From Mycobacterium sp. DL99 (GTDB lineage Bacteria; Actinomycetota; Actinomycetes; Mycobacteriales; Mycobacteriaceae): 64,000 nucleotides of DNA. The DNA is taken from contig NZ_SJOM01000007.1 of the NCBI RefSeq assembly GCF_004762045.1, positions 6,382,583-6,446,582 on the forward strand, written 5' to 3'. The notes beneath the pieces are model-generated. The model was not told the origin of the DNA. It saw only the letters and a program-made list of their open reading frames with translations, and searched no databases. How positions within the stretch are numbered: the first letter of the stretch is position 1; each line of letters begins with the position of its first letter. The position numbers were made by a program, and so were the translations under genes. Below, in pieces: positions 48,336-55,763 of this stretch.

Positions 48336-49364
48336 GTGACTGGTTTGAGTAGAAGGAACTTCGGCTTCCTCACGGCGGCCGCGGCCGGCGCGGCAACGCT
48401 GGCGGCCTGCGGCACCTCACCCGCGCCCGCTCCGCCACCCGGACCACCGGCCAAGCCGTCGCACACCATGAACCCGGTCAGACAGATCGACGCCGGCGAA
48501 CTCAATGTCGCCTACACCGAGGCCGGGCCCGCCGATGGGCGCGCGGTGATCCTGCTGCACGGCTGGCCCTACGACATCCACAGCTACGCCGATGCCTCGG
48601 CACTGCTCGCCGAGCGGGGCTTTCGCGTCATCGTGCCGTTCCTGCGCGGCTTCGGTTCCACCCGGTTCCGCTCCGCCGACACCGTGCGCAACGGTCAGCA
48701 GGCCGCACTGGCGCACGACGTCATCGCCTTGATGGACGCGCTGAACATCCCCAAGGCCGTGCTCGGCGGATATGACTGGGGCGGACGCACCGCCAACAAC
48801 GTTGCCGCCCTGTGGCCGCAACGCTGCGCGGGACTGGTCGCGGTCAGCGGCTACATCACCGTGAACCTGGCCGCCAACCTCAAGCCGCTGGCGCCCGAGG
48901 CCGAACTGGGTTGGTGGTACCAGTACTACTTCGCCACCCCGCGCGGTGAACTCGGCTACCGCGAGAACACCAGGGAATTCAACAAGCTGATCTGGACCAA
49001 GGCCTCACCGCTGTGGCATTTCGACGACGCCACCTACGACCTGTCCGCCGCGGCGTTCGACAACCCTGACCACGTCGACATCGTCGTGCACAACTACCGG
49101 TGGCGGCTCAGCCTGGCCCCCGGTGAGGCCCGCTACGACGCGGACGAGGCACGGCTGGCCGGCAAGCCGCCCGTCACGGTTCCGACCATCACGATCGGTT
49201 CCGACTTCGACGGCGCGGCCAAGGACGGAGCCGGCTACCGCGCGCTCTACACCGGGCCCTACGAACACCGCATCCTCAACGGCATCGGACACAACGTGCC
49301 GCAGGAGGCACCCGAGCAGTTCGTCGCCGCGATCGCCGACGTCAGTCGCATGGGTGGGCGCTGA
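48336..49364 (+). CDS. Tat-exported lipoprotein alpha/beta hydrolase with Asp nucleophile
   Basis: A 342-aa hydrolase starting at GTG 48336, which has AAGGAG 9 nt upstream; ATG 48300 lies in frame before it. The N terminus combines a twin-arginine motif (SRRNFGFLT) and a lipobox (LAACG), so it should be a Tat-exported lipoprotein on the outer face of the membrane. The elbow reads LGGYDWGGRTANN with Asp as nucleophile, the oxyanion segment is ILLHGWPYDIHSY and the histidine is in NGIGHNVPQEAP. That pattern fits epoxide hydrolases or dehalogenases, which are usually cytosolic. The divergent LysR probably regulates it. Confidence 0.88.
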   Translation: MTGLSRRNFGFLTAAAAGAATLAACGTSPAPAPPPGPPAKPSHTMNPVRQIDAGELNVAYTEAGPADGRAVILLHGWPYDIHSYADASALLAERGFRVIVPFLRGFGSTRFRSADTVRNGQQAALAHDVIALMDALNIPKAVLGGYDWGGRTANNVAALWPQRCAGLVAVSGYITVNLAANLKPLAPEAELGWWYQYYFATPRGELGYRENTREFNKLIWTKASPLWHFDDATYDLSAAAFDNPDHVDIVVHNYRWRLSLAPGEARYDADEARLAGKPPVTVPTITIGSDFDGAAKDGAGYRALYTGPYEHRILNGIGHNVPQEAPEQFVAAIADVSRMGGR

Positions 49365-49377
49365 ACTCACGCTCGCG

Positions 49378-50577
49378 TCAGGGGTACGGCCGTCCGGTCA
49401 GCTCTCGGATCGTGCGAATCTCACCGTCCCGATACGGTCGTCCATCCGCGTGGAACAGGTCGTGGAACCACACCTGCGGGGGCGACTTATAGGGATGATC
49501 CCAAGAATCCCACGGTAGATAGGTCTGCGTCTTACCCGCCACCAGGCCCCAGCTGTAGGCACCGACGTTGTGCCGTTTGGCGATTGGCAACACGCCCTCG
49601 ACCGTGCTGCCCTCACCTCGTGCCAGGAATTCGGTGCACAGGATCGGACGTCCCATGGGTGCCAGCTCGCCGATCCGGGCCTCGAATCCGGCCGGATCGT
49701 CGTAACTGTGAAAGGTCAGCACGTCCGAGAGGTCGAGCTGGATCGTGGCCATCGCACTGCGCTGCTGTGGGTCCGCCCAGGCCCCGTCCCAGACACCACT
49801 GGTCAACGGCTGCACGGGGTCGACCGAGCGGGCCCAGGCGAAAACCTCGGGCAACAGTTTCTCGATCAGGCTGACCTTGTCCTGCCGTTCCACCTCGCGG
49901 TAGTTGGCTGCGGGATTGTCGGGTTCATTCCACAGGTCCCACCCCAGTACCCGGTCATCATGACGGAACTGGCTGATCACCCCGGTGACGTACTCACGCA
50001 ACATTCGCCGGTACCGGCGATCGTCCAGGTTCTGCGCACCCGGGCTCTGAACCCACACCGAGTTGTGTATCCCGGGCCGTGGCCGCCGCTGGCGCCCCAA
50101 CCGGGGAAACGGGTCCCAGCAGGAATCGAACAGCACGAACAGCGGTTTGATGCCGTGGCTGGAGGCCAGAGCAACGAACTGGGCCAGTCGGTTCTGAAAG
50201 CCCAAGTGGCCCTGGGCCCACAGCTGGTCATGCAGGAACACCCGCACCGTGTTCAATCCGGCCAACCGGGCGATGCGCAACTCATTGTCGATCCGCTGCG
50301 GGTCATAGGTTTCCGGTTGGAACATCTCCAACTGATTGCCCGCGTTGGACGGAATGAAGTTGGCGCCGACCAGCCAACCCTGCACGGCGTACCAGCGGTG
50401 CGCCCGCTCGGGCGACCAGCGGGCTCCGTGGCCGTCGATTTTCGCGTGGGCCTCCGGCGCCCTGGCCACCGACAAGCCCGCGGTGACGAGCAGCGACAGC
50501 TTGAACGCGGCACGACGGCCCAAACCGGCACCGTCGTCTTTCCTGTTGACCTGCATCACTTTACGAATAAAACGCAT
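49378..50577 (-). CDS. Tat-exported glycoside hydrolase family 5 protein (mannanase/cellulase-like)
   Basis: A secreted GH5-type enzyme of 399 aa from ATG 50577; ATG 50556 is an alternative, and the frame runs on to 50766 without support. The signal has a twin-arginine motif in LGRRAAFKLSLLVTAGLSV and ends EAHAKID. The acid/base glutamate is in LGWDLWNEPDNP (about 207) and the nucleophile in RPILCTEFLARG (about 310). YVTGVISQFRHDDRVLG and TFHSYDDP are also typical. It would cut beta-1,4 mannan or glucan outside the cell. No polysaccharide-uptake genes are adjacent. Confidence 0.85.
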   Translation of the reverse strand: MRFIRKVMQVNRKDDGAGLGRRAAFKLSLLVTAGLSVARAPEAHAKIDGHGARWSPERAHRWYAVQGWLVGANFIPSNAGNQLEMFQPETYDPQRIDNELRIARLAGLNTVRVFLHDQLWAQGHLGFQNRLAQFVALASSHGIKPLFVLFDSCWDPFPRLGRQRRPRPGIHNSVWVQSPGAQNLDDRRYRRMLREYVTGVISQFRHDDRVLGWDLWNEPDNPAANYREVERQDKVSLIEKLLPEVFAWARSVDPVQPLTSGVWDGAWADPQQRSAMATIQLDLSDVLTFHSYDDPAGFEARIGELAPMGRPILCTEFLARGEGSTVEGVLPIAKRHNVGAYSWGLVAGKTQTYLPWDSWDHPYKSPPQVWFHDLFHADGRPYRDGEIRTIRELTGRPYP

Positions 50578-50783
50578 CTCCCTGTGCGAACACTGACGGC
50601 ACCAAGGGGTACCCGTCGCACGCGCGATCCCAACTCCACAGCGAGTTGTCGACGACGCGTCCGCGGGCAATGTCCCGACAGGTTCGACGCCAGCCCCCCC
50701 GACCGGCGTTCGGAAACCGAACTGCTGACGCTGAACGACCAGGCCACTCAGGCCCGGCACCCCCATGCCGCCATCAATGATCC

Positions 50784-50802
50784 CACGGGCGTTCAGCCCG
50801 TG
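50784..50802 (-). terminator. Hairpin downstream of the SDR gene
   Basis: CACGGGC-GTTCA-GCCCGTG is a perfect 7-bp stem with a 5-nt loop, 9 nt after the SDR stop (50812). No U-tract follows on the minus strand. The 230-bp gap to the GH5 start shows no other structure. Confidence 0.5.
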
Positions 50803-50811
50803 CGCGGCTGA

Positions 50812-51651
50812 CTAACTGCCGGCAGCGGCCAGCCGGGCGCGTTCCCGCATCGAGGCGACGACGCCGCCGTCGTTGAGGATGTCCGTACCGGTGAGGTAAC
50901 CGGCCCGGTCACTGACGCAGTAGGCCAGCAGATCGGCCATCTCCTCCGGCTTGCCCCACCGTGGCACCGCGGCGTCGGCAACCATGGCACCCGCCCCCGC
51001 CTGTTCCTCCAGCCGGCCCATCTCGGTGTCGATGGAGCCCGGGGAAACCGAGACGATGCGGATGCCGCGGCCGTTGAACCGCTCGGCCTGCGACGAGCTG
51101 TACCACTTCACGAACGCCTTGCTGATCGCGTAGGAGAAACCGGACCGCATGTCCTCCGGAGCGATGTTGCACGCCGCGAGCATTTCGGTGAGGAATCGGT
51201 CCTGGTCCTGCAGCGCCAGCGGAAAGTGCTGCGCAGGAATGATCTCCTCGGGCAGCAGGTGCGCCGCCATCGATGCCACGTTGACGATCGCCGCTCCCTC
51301 GCCCGCGGACGCGAAAAAGGCCTCGTTCACGTGCAGCGTGCCCAGCGCGTTGGTTCTCATGACGTACTCGGCGTCACCCATGCTCGGGCTGACCCCGGCC
51401 GCATGGACGACGGCGCCGACCGTGCCGAGCCCGGCCGCGGTCTCGAACAGCCGATCGACGGCCTCCCGATCGGTGACATCGGCATTGACGATCGCGGCCG
51501 CGATACCCAGGTCGGCCAGCGCGGTGGCCGCGCCTTCGAGGCGCTCCTGTCGCACATCGCACAACACCACCGGCTGGTCCCGCCCGACGACCTTGGCCGT
51601 CGCGAGTCCCATGCCACCTGCGCCGCCTGTGATCACCGTCACCCGTGTCAT
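50812..51651 (-). CDS. Short-chain dehydrogenase/reductase
   Basis: A 279-aa SDR from ATG 51651. The cofactor motif is VITGGAGGMGLATAKVV (about 6-22) with LCDVRQERL after it, which suggests NAD(H). A variant AAG is at about 91 (VVHAAGVSPS), Ser is in IVNVASMAAHLL, and the Tyr/Lys pair is in FSYAISKAFVKWYS. An insert between Ser and Tyr (about 145-175) is longer than usual. The frame continues upstream to 52035, but that is an artefact over the membrane-protein gene. A 20-bp GC palindrome separates the two genes. Confidence 0.9.
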   Translation of the reverse strand: MTRVTVITGGAGGMGLATAKVVGRDQPVVLCDVRQERLEGAATALADLGIAAAIVNADVTDREAVDRLFETAAGLGTVGAVVHAAGVSPSMGDAEYVMRTNALGTLHVNEAFFASAGEGAAIVNVASMAAHLLPEEIIPAQHFPLALQDQDRFLTEMLAACNIAPEDMRSGFSYAISKAFVKWYSSSQAERFNGRGIRIVSVSPGSIDTEMGRLEEQAGAGAMVADAAVPRWGKPEEMADLLAYCVSDRAGYLTGTDILNDGGVVASMRERARLAAAGS

Positions 51652-51677
51652 GACCAGCACGGTATACGCAGGTCCGG

Positions 51678-51697
51678 GGCCCCGCCGCGGCGGGGCC
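51678..51697. terminator. 20-bp GC palindrome
   Basis: GGCCCCGCCG-CGGCGGGGCC is a perfect palindrome between the membrane-protein gene (ends 51717) and the SDR start (51651). It probably ends transcription of the former. Confidence 0.55.
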
Positions 51698-51716
51698 GTG
51701 CAACTGCTCAGCGTCC

Positions 51717-52160
51717 TCAGGCCGCGGTGTCCTGGTCTCCGCCATCCGATGGGGTGCCCGAGCGCCTGGCGCGCACGGATTCCAGCGCACCGGCGCCGAC
51801 GTGGGCGGCGACCACGATCCCGGTCAGGTAGGTGAAATGGGCCAGCAGGGTGTGGGCGAGTGGATCCACATTGCCCATCGGCTGCCCGTTGTTCGCCCGC
51901 GAGAACAGACTCCAACTGACGATGATCAGATAGCTCGTGACGAAGGCCGAGACGATCGCATCCCGCACCGCGGTTCGGTTGCGCTCCGGGTCGGAGTTGC
52001 CATGCTGAATTATCCAGACCATCAGGAACGTCCACAGTCCGACCAGCGCCGCCCCGACCTGCAGTGGCCAGTACTCCGACAGCTCGGCAGCCGCGATCGG
52101 CGCAGCCACGGCCACGATCACGTCAACGGCGACAAGCGATACGAGCTTGACTTCGGCCAT
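51717..52160 (-). CDS. Small multi-pass membrane protein
   Basis: A 147-aa protein with about four predicted helices (near 7-27, 33-52, 72-90 and 105-125). It has an NGNSDPERNRTAV-like loop between helices 2 and 3 (HGNSDPERNRTAVRD) and a polar C-terminal tail (SGTPSDGGDQD). I do not recognise a family; it resembles unnamed actinobacterial membrane proteins. ATG 52160 is the start. It is divergent from the zinc-ribbon/DUF732 gene with a 197-bp gap. Confidence 0.75.
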   Translation of the reverse strand: MAEVKLVSLVAVDVIVAVAAPIAAAELSEYWPLQVGAALVGLWTFLMVWIIQHGNSDPERNRTAVRDAIVSAFVTSYLIIVSWSLFSRANNGQPMGNVDPLAHTLLAHFTYLTGIVVAAHVGAGALESVRARRSGTPSDGGDQDTAA

Positions 52161-52357
52161 GGGTGAAGTCTTCGCCGAGACGCACGAGCAGGCACGAGTA
52201 CCGCACTACCCGAATGTGCGACGGGATTTTCCCGGCAGCCAATCTGAGCGGCCCGCTGTGCAGGCGGACCGAGCGGCATATAACGGGTAGTGATGACAGA
52301 TGGCCCATCGATGACGCAGGCGAACCGCTGTCGATTGCCCGTGGTGGATCGTCCGCT

Positions 52358-53224
52358 ATGACCTGCCCGTATTGCGGATCCCCGCTCGATGAAACCGACA
52401 CCTGCAGCCGCTGCGGGCAGATCCACGAAACCGCACCGACCGGATGGCGACCGGACCCCACGGCCCGCCACGAAGGCCGCTACTTCGTCACCGGACATCC
52501 GACGAATCGGGTTCGTGACGGCCGGACCACGTCGACCGACCCCGTCGGCGGCCGGATGCTGCCCGACTACCTCGAGTTGAAGACCGCGGGCATCCGGTCG
52601 ACCTGGCTGGGAACCACCGCGGCGGCGGCGATCATCGTGATGACCGCCGCGGTGGTATGGATCCTCCTGGTGGCGGGCCACAGACCGCCGCCCCCGCCGG
52701 AGGCCGGATACCTTGCCGCACTGAAGGATGCCGGGATCAGCGATCAGTTCAATTCCGACGCCAACGCTGTCGCCCACGGGCGGCAGGTGTGCCGCCGGCT
52801 GGAAGACGGTGAAGCCCAACAGGGCCTACTCGCCGACAAGATCGCCGTCGAAGCGTTCTGCCCGCGTTTCTCCGAAGGCTTCCATGTGCTCGAAAAGACG
52901 ACGGTCGCAGGTACTTTCATTCTCTCTGACAACGTGGGCGCCGAGGGCATCGTCTCCGACGGAACAGCATGCCAAGGCGCAAACGGATACTCCGACGTCA
53001 ATCCGGGCACCATCGTCACCGTCAAGAACGGCAAAGGCGACGTACTCGCCACCACCACCCTGGGGCCCGGTAAGGGCGACGCCGCCAGCTGCACCTTCTC
53101 CTTCAGCGTGCCGTTGACCGAAGGTCAGGATCGCTACGTGCTCTCCGTCGGACGTCGCGGCGAATTCAGCTACACCTTCGAACAACTTGTGGCCAAAGGG
53201 ATCCGGATGCAGCTCGGTCAATGA
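52358..53224 (+). CDS. Zinc-ribbon, single-TM protein with DUF732-like domain
   Basis: A 288-aa membrane protein. Residues 1-22 form a zinc ribbon with two CxxC knuckles (CPYCGSPLDETDTCSRCGQ). One membrane helix (AAAAIIVMTAAVVWILLVAG) is at about 85-105. The extracytoplasmic part starts with a DUF732-type helical module (GYLAALKDAGISDQFNSDAN, then GRQVCRRLEDG) and ends with a beta-rich domain containing three Cys. DUF732 is common in mycobacterial exported proteins, with no known function. ATG 52358 is chosen because the zinc ribbon starts at its second codon; the longer frame to 52163 is spurious. Confidence 0.82.
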   Translation: MTCPYCGSPLDETDTCSRCGQIHETAPTGWRPDPTARHEGRYFVTGHPTNRVRDGRTTSTDPVGGRMLPDYLELKTAGIRSTWLGTTAAAAIIVMTAAVVWILLVAGHRPPPPPEAGYLAALKDAGISDQFNSDANAVAHGRQVCRRLEDGEAQQGLLADKIAVEAFCPRFSEGFHVLEKTTVAGTFILSDNVGAEGIVSDGTACQGANGYSDVNPGTIVTVKNGKGDVLATTTLGPGKGDAASCTFSFSVPLTEGQDRYVLSVGRRGEFSYTFEQLVAKGIRMQLGQ

Positions 53225-53456
53225 TGTTTGCGAGAATCGCGCCCTCGCGCAGAGTTGGGCCATTGCCGCGCGACGCCATATCACGACGTACGCCGCCGGT
53301 TGGAAACGATGCGGTCACGACTACGGCTCGCTCACATGTCAACCCCGCAACCATCTGAAAACTTGTGTGGACACCGATTTCAGACAGTTCTACGGTTCAG
53401 CTCGTCACAATTTTCACCGATGTAATTTCCACACGAATCAAGGGAGCTGATCGGGG

Positions 53457-53930
53457 ATGGCCACCTTTGCTCATATCACGGTCAAAACTGTTGTCAGCGC
53501 AGGATTGTGCATGACCGCAGTAGCGACCGCAGTAGCGCTGAGCCCGCACGCCGCGGCAGCGCTGCAACTCAAGACAGGCGGGTACAAGTGCGTCGACGGT
53601 GCCGCCGGTGCGGCGCCCGGTGCGCCGTGCGCGGCTGCGGCAGTCGAAGCCGCGGGAATCGTCCCGGCCGCGGTCCCGCCGGCACCACTGGCACCGCCAC
53701 CGGTTGCCGTCCCGCCGGTACCACTCGCACCACCGCCGGTGCCGGTGCCTCCGGTGCCCCTCGCACCGCCGGTGCCGGTCGTACCGGCCGCCGCTCCGGT
53801 CCCCGCGGCTGCACCTATCGCCGCTCCGGTGGCGATCGCCGCAGGCACCGGAAAGGGCGTCCCGACCGTTTCGCCCGGGGGCGGCCCGGTCGCCGGGACT
53901 CCCACGCTGCCCGGTCCCGCGGACGGCTGA
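53457..53930 (+). CDS. Secreted Ala/Pro-rich protein
   Basis: A 157-aa protein with a signal peptide (about 1-35, ending PHAAAALQ). The mature part has two Cys (YKCVDGAAGAAPGAPCAAAA) and then a long repeat of PPVPLAPPPVPVP units (about 75-115) followed by an Ala/Pro tail. AAGGGAG lies 9 nt before ATG 53457. Function is unknown; such tails are cell-wall spacers in other mycobacterial proteins. The longer minus-strand frame covering the same DNA is rejected. A strong terminator follows. Confidence 0.75.
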   Translation: MATFAHITVKTVVSAGLCMTAVATAVALSPHAAAALQLKTGGYKCVDGAAGAAPGAPCAAAAVEAAGIVPAAVPPAPLAPPPVAVPPVPLAPPPVPVPPVPLAPPVPVVPAAAPVPAAAPIAAPVAIAAGTGKGVPTVSPGGGPVAGTPTLPGPADG

Positions 53931-53953
53931 TCCCACCTCGTCACGGAGCGCAA

Positions 53954-53985
53954 AAAGGCGCCCGGCTCACCAGCCGGGCGCCTTT
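53954..53985. terminator. Strong bidirectional intrinsic terminator
   Basis: AAAGGCGCCCGGCT-CACC-AGCCGGGCGCCTTT is a perfect 14-bp stem with a 4-nt loop, with T-rich sequence after it on both strands. It lies between the convergent Ala/Pro-rich and L,D-transpeptidase genes. Confidence 0.9.
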
Positions 53986-54023
53986 CTCATTGCCTTTTTA
54001 CCGTTGCCTCACAGCAGGATTCA

Positions 54024-54833
54024 CTACTCCTGCACGATCACCGGATCACCGATGTTGACCGTGTTGAAGTACCACTCGGCGGCCGCCGGGATCAGGCTGA
54101 TGCAGCCGTGGCTGGTGTTGTCCAGGCCCATCGACGGGACTGCCCACGGCGCGGAATGTACGAACAGACCCCGATGGGTGAATCGGACCGCGTAATCCAC
54201 GTCCAGGAGATAGCCGTCCGGCGCATCGACGGGAATGCCGACGCTGCTCGAATCCATCTTCACCGTGCGGTCTTTCCCGAGAACTGTGTAGGTGCCGACC
54301 GGGGTCGGGTACTCGGGACGCCCGAGAGAGGCCAGCAGCACCCCCGGTTCGCCGGCGTGCGGCAGATGATGCGGTGCCGGCAGGGCGATCGGTGGGTCTT
54401 CACCCAACCCGTCGATGGTGACCGTGAAGGTGTGATCGGAGATGTCGGCAACACCGATAACGGCTGGGCCGGTTTGGAATTCCGTCCGCATCCCGCCGAC
54501 CGACAGCATCACCGTGCTGTGCGCGGGCCAGAACTGTGCCGGGGTCCACGACACGACGTTGGCGTCGAGCCACTCGTAGGTGCCCGTACGCACCGGCGTC
54601 GACTTCAGCCCGAGGGCACGTTCCACCGATGACCGGTTGGTGATCGGGTTCTTGAACGTCACCACCACGGGATGGCCCACGCCGACGACAGCGCCCTGGG
54701 CCGGCGCGATCGATTCGATGGTCGACGTCAACGGCAGGCTCACCGCCGCCGTGTCAACGCTATTCGTACCGCCGGAGAAATAGGTCATGACAACCACGAC
54801 CAGAACGAGAACACCCTGAACTACCGCGCGCAT
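54024..54833 (-). CDS. L,D-transpeptidase (YkuD family), short form
   Basis: A 269-aa L,D-transpeptidase. The N terminus is a membrane anchor or signal (GVLVLVVVVMTYFSG). A first Ig-like domain (about 35-140) precedes the YkuD catalytic domain, whose motif is FVHSAPWAVPSMG with the Cys in NTSHGCISLIPAAA (about 240-255). It would make 3-3 cross-links in peptidoglycan or anchor proteins. It has one Ig-like domain and is shorter than the about 400-aa Ldts of mycobacteria. ATG 54833 is preferred to TTG 54836. Confidence 0.9.
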   Translation of the reverse strand: MRAVVQGVLVLVVVVMTYFSGGTNSVDTAAVSLPLTSTIESIAPAQGAVVGVGHPVVVTFKNPITNRSSVERALGLKSTPVRTGTYEWLDANVVSWTPAQFWPAHSTVMLSVGGMRTEFQTGPAVIGVADISDHTFTVTIDGLGEDPPIALPAPHHLPHAGEPGVLLASLGRPEYPTPVGTYTVLGKDRTVKMDSSSVGIPVDAPDGYLLDVDYAVRFTHRGLFVHSAPWAVPSMGLDNTSHGCISLIPAAAEWYFNTVNIGDPVIVQE

Positions 54834-54981
54834 CAAACCGATCTCTCTGCGATGCCCCCATGATCTTGAACGATGTCATGGTATTGGCCCGCAGCTGTCC
54901 GAATGTGTAGTCACACGTAGACAATTCGGTCAAGCGTTCGTCACGTTTCGGCCACGGCAGATCGACCGGAACTTCGGGGCG

Positions 54982-55248
54982 TCAGTCCCCGACGAGCTCG
55001 CCGGCCGCGCTGTTCAACTTGAGGACCCGAGCGCAGGACAGCGGGGTCACCAGAGCGTTGGTGCGCAAGCCCGATGGCAGCGGCCGCTGAGATTCGACGT
55101 CGAGCGCGTCATCTTCGGCCTCAGGTCGATAGGACGACGGATGCCTGCGCTTGGCCGCGGCCAGCTCCCTGGAGTAGCGCTGCGACGAACACCAGAGCGG
55201 GTGCGTCGCCAGCTCGATGACCGTCGAGCCGGCAGCTTTTGTCGCCAT
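54982..55248 (-). CDS. Small uncharacterised protein, 88 aa
   Basis: An 88-aa protein read from ATG 55248, which has GGAGG 9 nt upstream. It is basic at first (RYSRELAAAKRRHPSSYRP), then acidic (EAEDDALDVESQ), with two Cys (PLWCSS and SCARVLK). It has no signal peptide or membrane helix. No family is recognised. The long gap on its 5' side contains a PhoP-like direct repeat at 55414-55431. Confidence 0.7.
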   Translation of the reverse strand: MATKAAGSTVIELATHPLWCSSQRYSRELAAAKRRHPSSYRPEAEDDALDVESQRPLPSGLRTNALVTPLSCARVLKLNSAAGELVGD

Positions 55249-55763
55249 TTTCACTGACCTCCGGTGGAGCTTCACGACACTTCTATTCGGTGTCTATTCA
55301 GTCCCGAGCGTGCTCGGCCAAGCTGAGACGATGCATCGAGTTGGCCGTGGACACATTAAGGATCCCTCTTAAGCAGCGTTCGCACACTGAAAGAAGCGCG
55401 ACAGAGACGTATTTCACACTCATTTCACACTCGCGAATTTGACATTTTCCGCCGCCATGTTTGCTGCCCCGAGCGCTCATCCGAACTGATCGAGCGATCA
55501 AGGTCATCGCGGCCTGCGGTGCCAGCTACCGCAATCCGTCCATCGCGGCGGACCTCTGCCCGATGGGGCGGCGCCGATCGCCGCATCTTCTTAGTTTGTA
55601 CGGAAACCTGCACGTAGCGCGCGGACACAAGTTAAGGAAGCGCGCCAGCGAACGCGCCGCCCTTAGCCCCGTCGATGCGGAATCGTTACCTATCACCTAC
55701 CCTGTCCGGTGGCCGAGTACCCCTGCTGGAACGTCAATTTGCTCGGTGAAGGGTGGTACGGCT
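55249..55763. other. 515-bp intergenic region between the 88-aa gene and the conservon
   Basis: No supported gene lies here, although the conservon kinase frame stays open upstream to 55461. It contains the direct repeat at 55414-55431, two AT-richer stretches (55370-55450), and TACCCT at 55697-55702, a possible -10 for the conservon. It is the longest gene-free stretch in the window and is probably a double promoter. Confidence 0.6.
55414..55431. promoter_or_regulatory. PhoP-like direct repeat (TCACACT-N4-TCACACT)
   Basis: Two identical 7-bp direct repeats (55414-55420 and 55425-55431) separated by 4 bp. Mycobacterial PhoP boxes have this 7-4-7 layout, with TCACAGC as the half-site, so five of seven bases agree in each half. 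Confidence 0.55.

Noticed and set aside
50812..52035. A 407-aa SDR with a long N terminus
   Set aside because: The extra 128 residues are shadow of the small membrane-protein gene; the SDR motif starts right after ATG 51651.
53397..53936. A minus-strand frame over the Ala/Pro-rich gene
   Set aside because: It is Arg/Gly-rich with no signal or ribosome site, while the plus frame has a signal peptide and a good ribosome-binding site.
55461..55763. N-terminal extension of the conservon kinase
   Set aside because: The first 101 residues of the open frame are irregular and lack family features; GTG 55764 is followed by the usual short N terminus and TM1.
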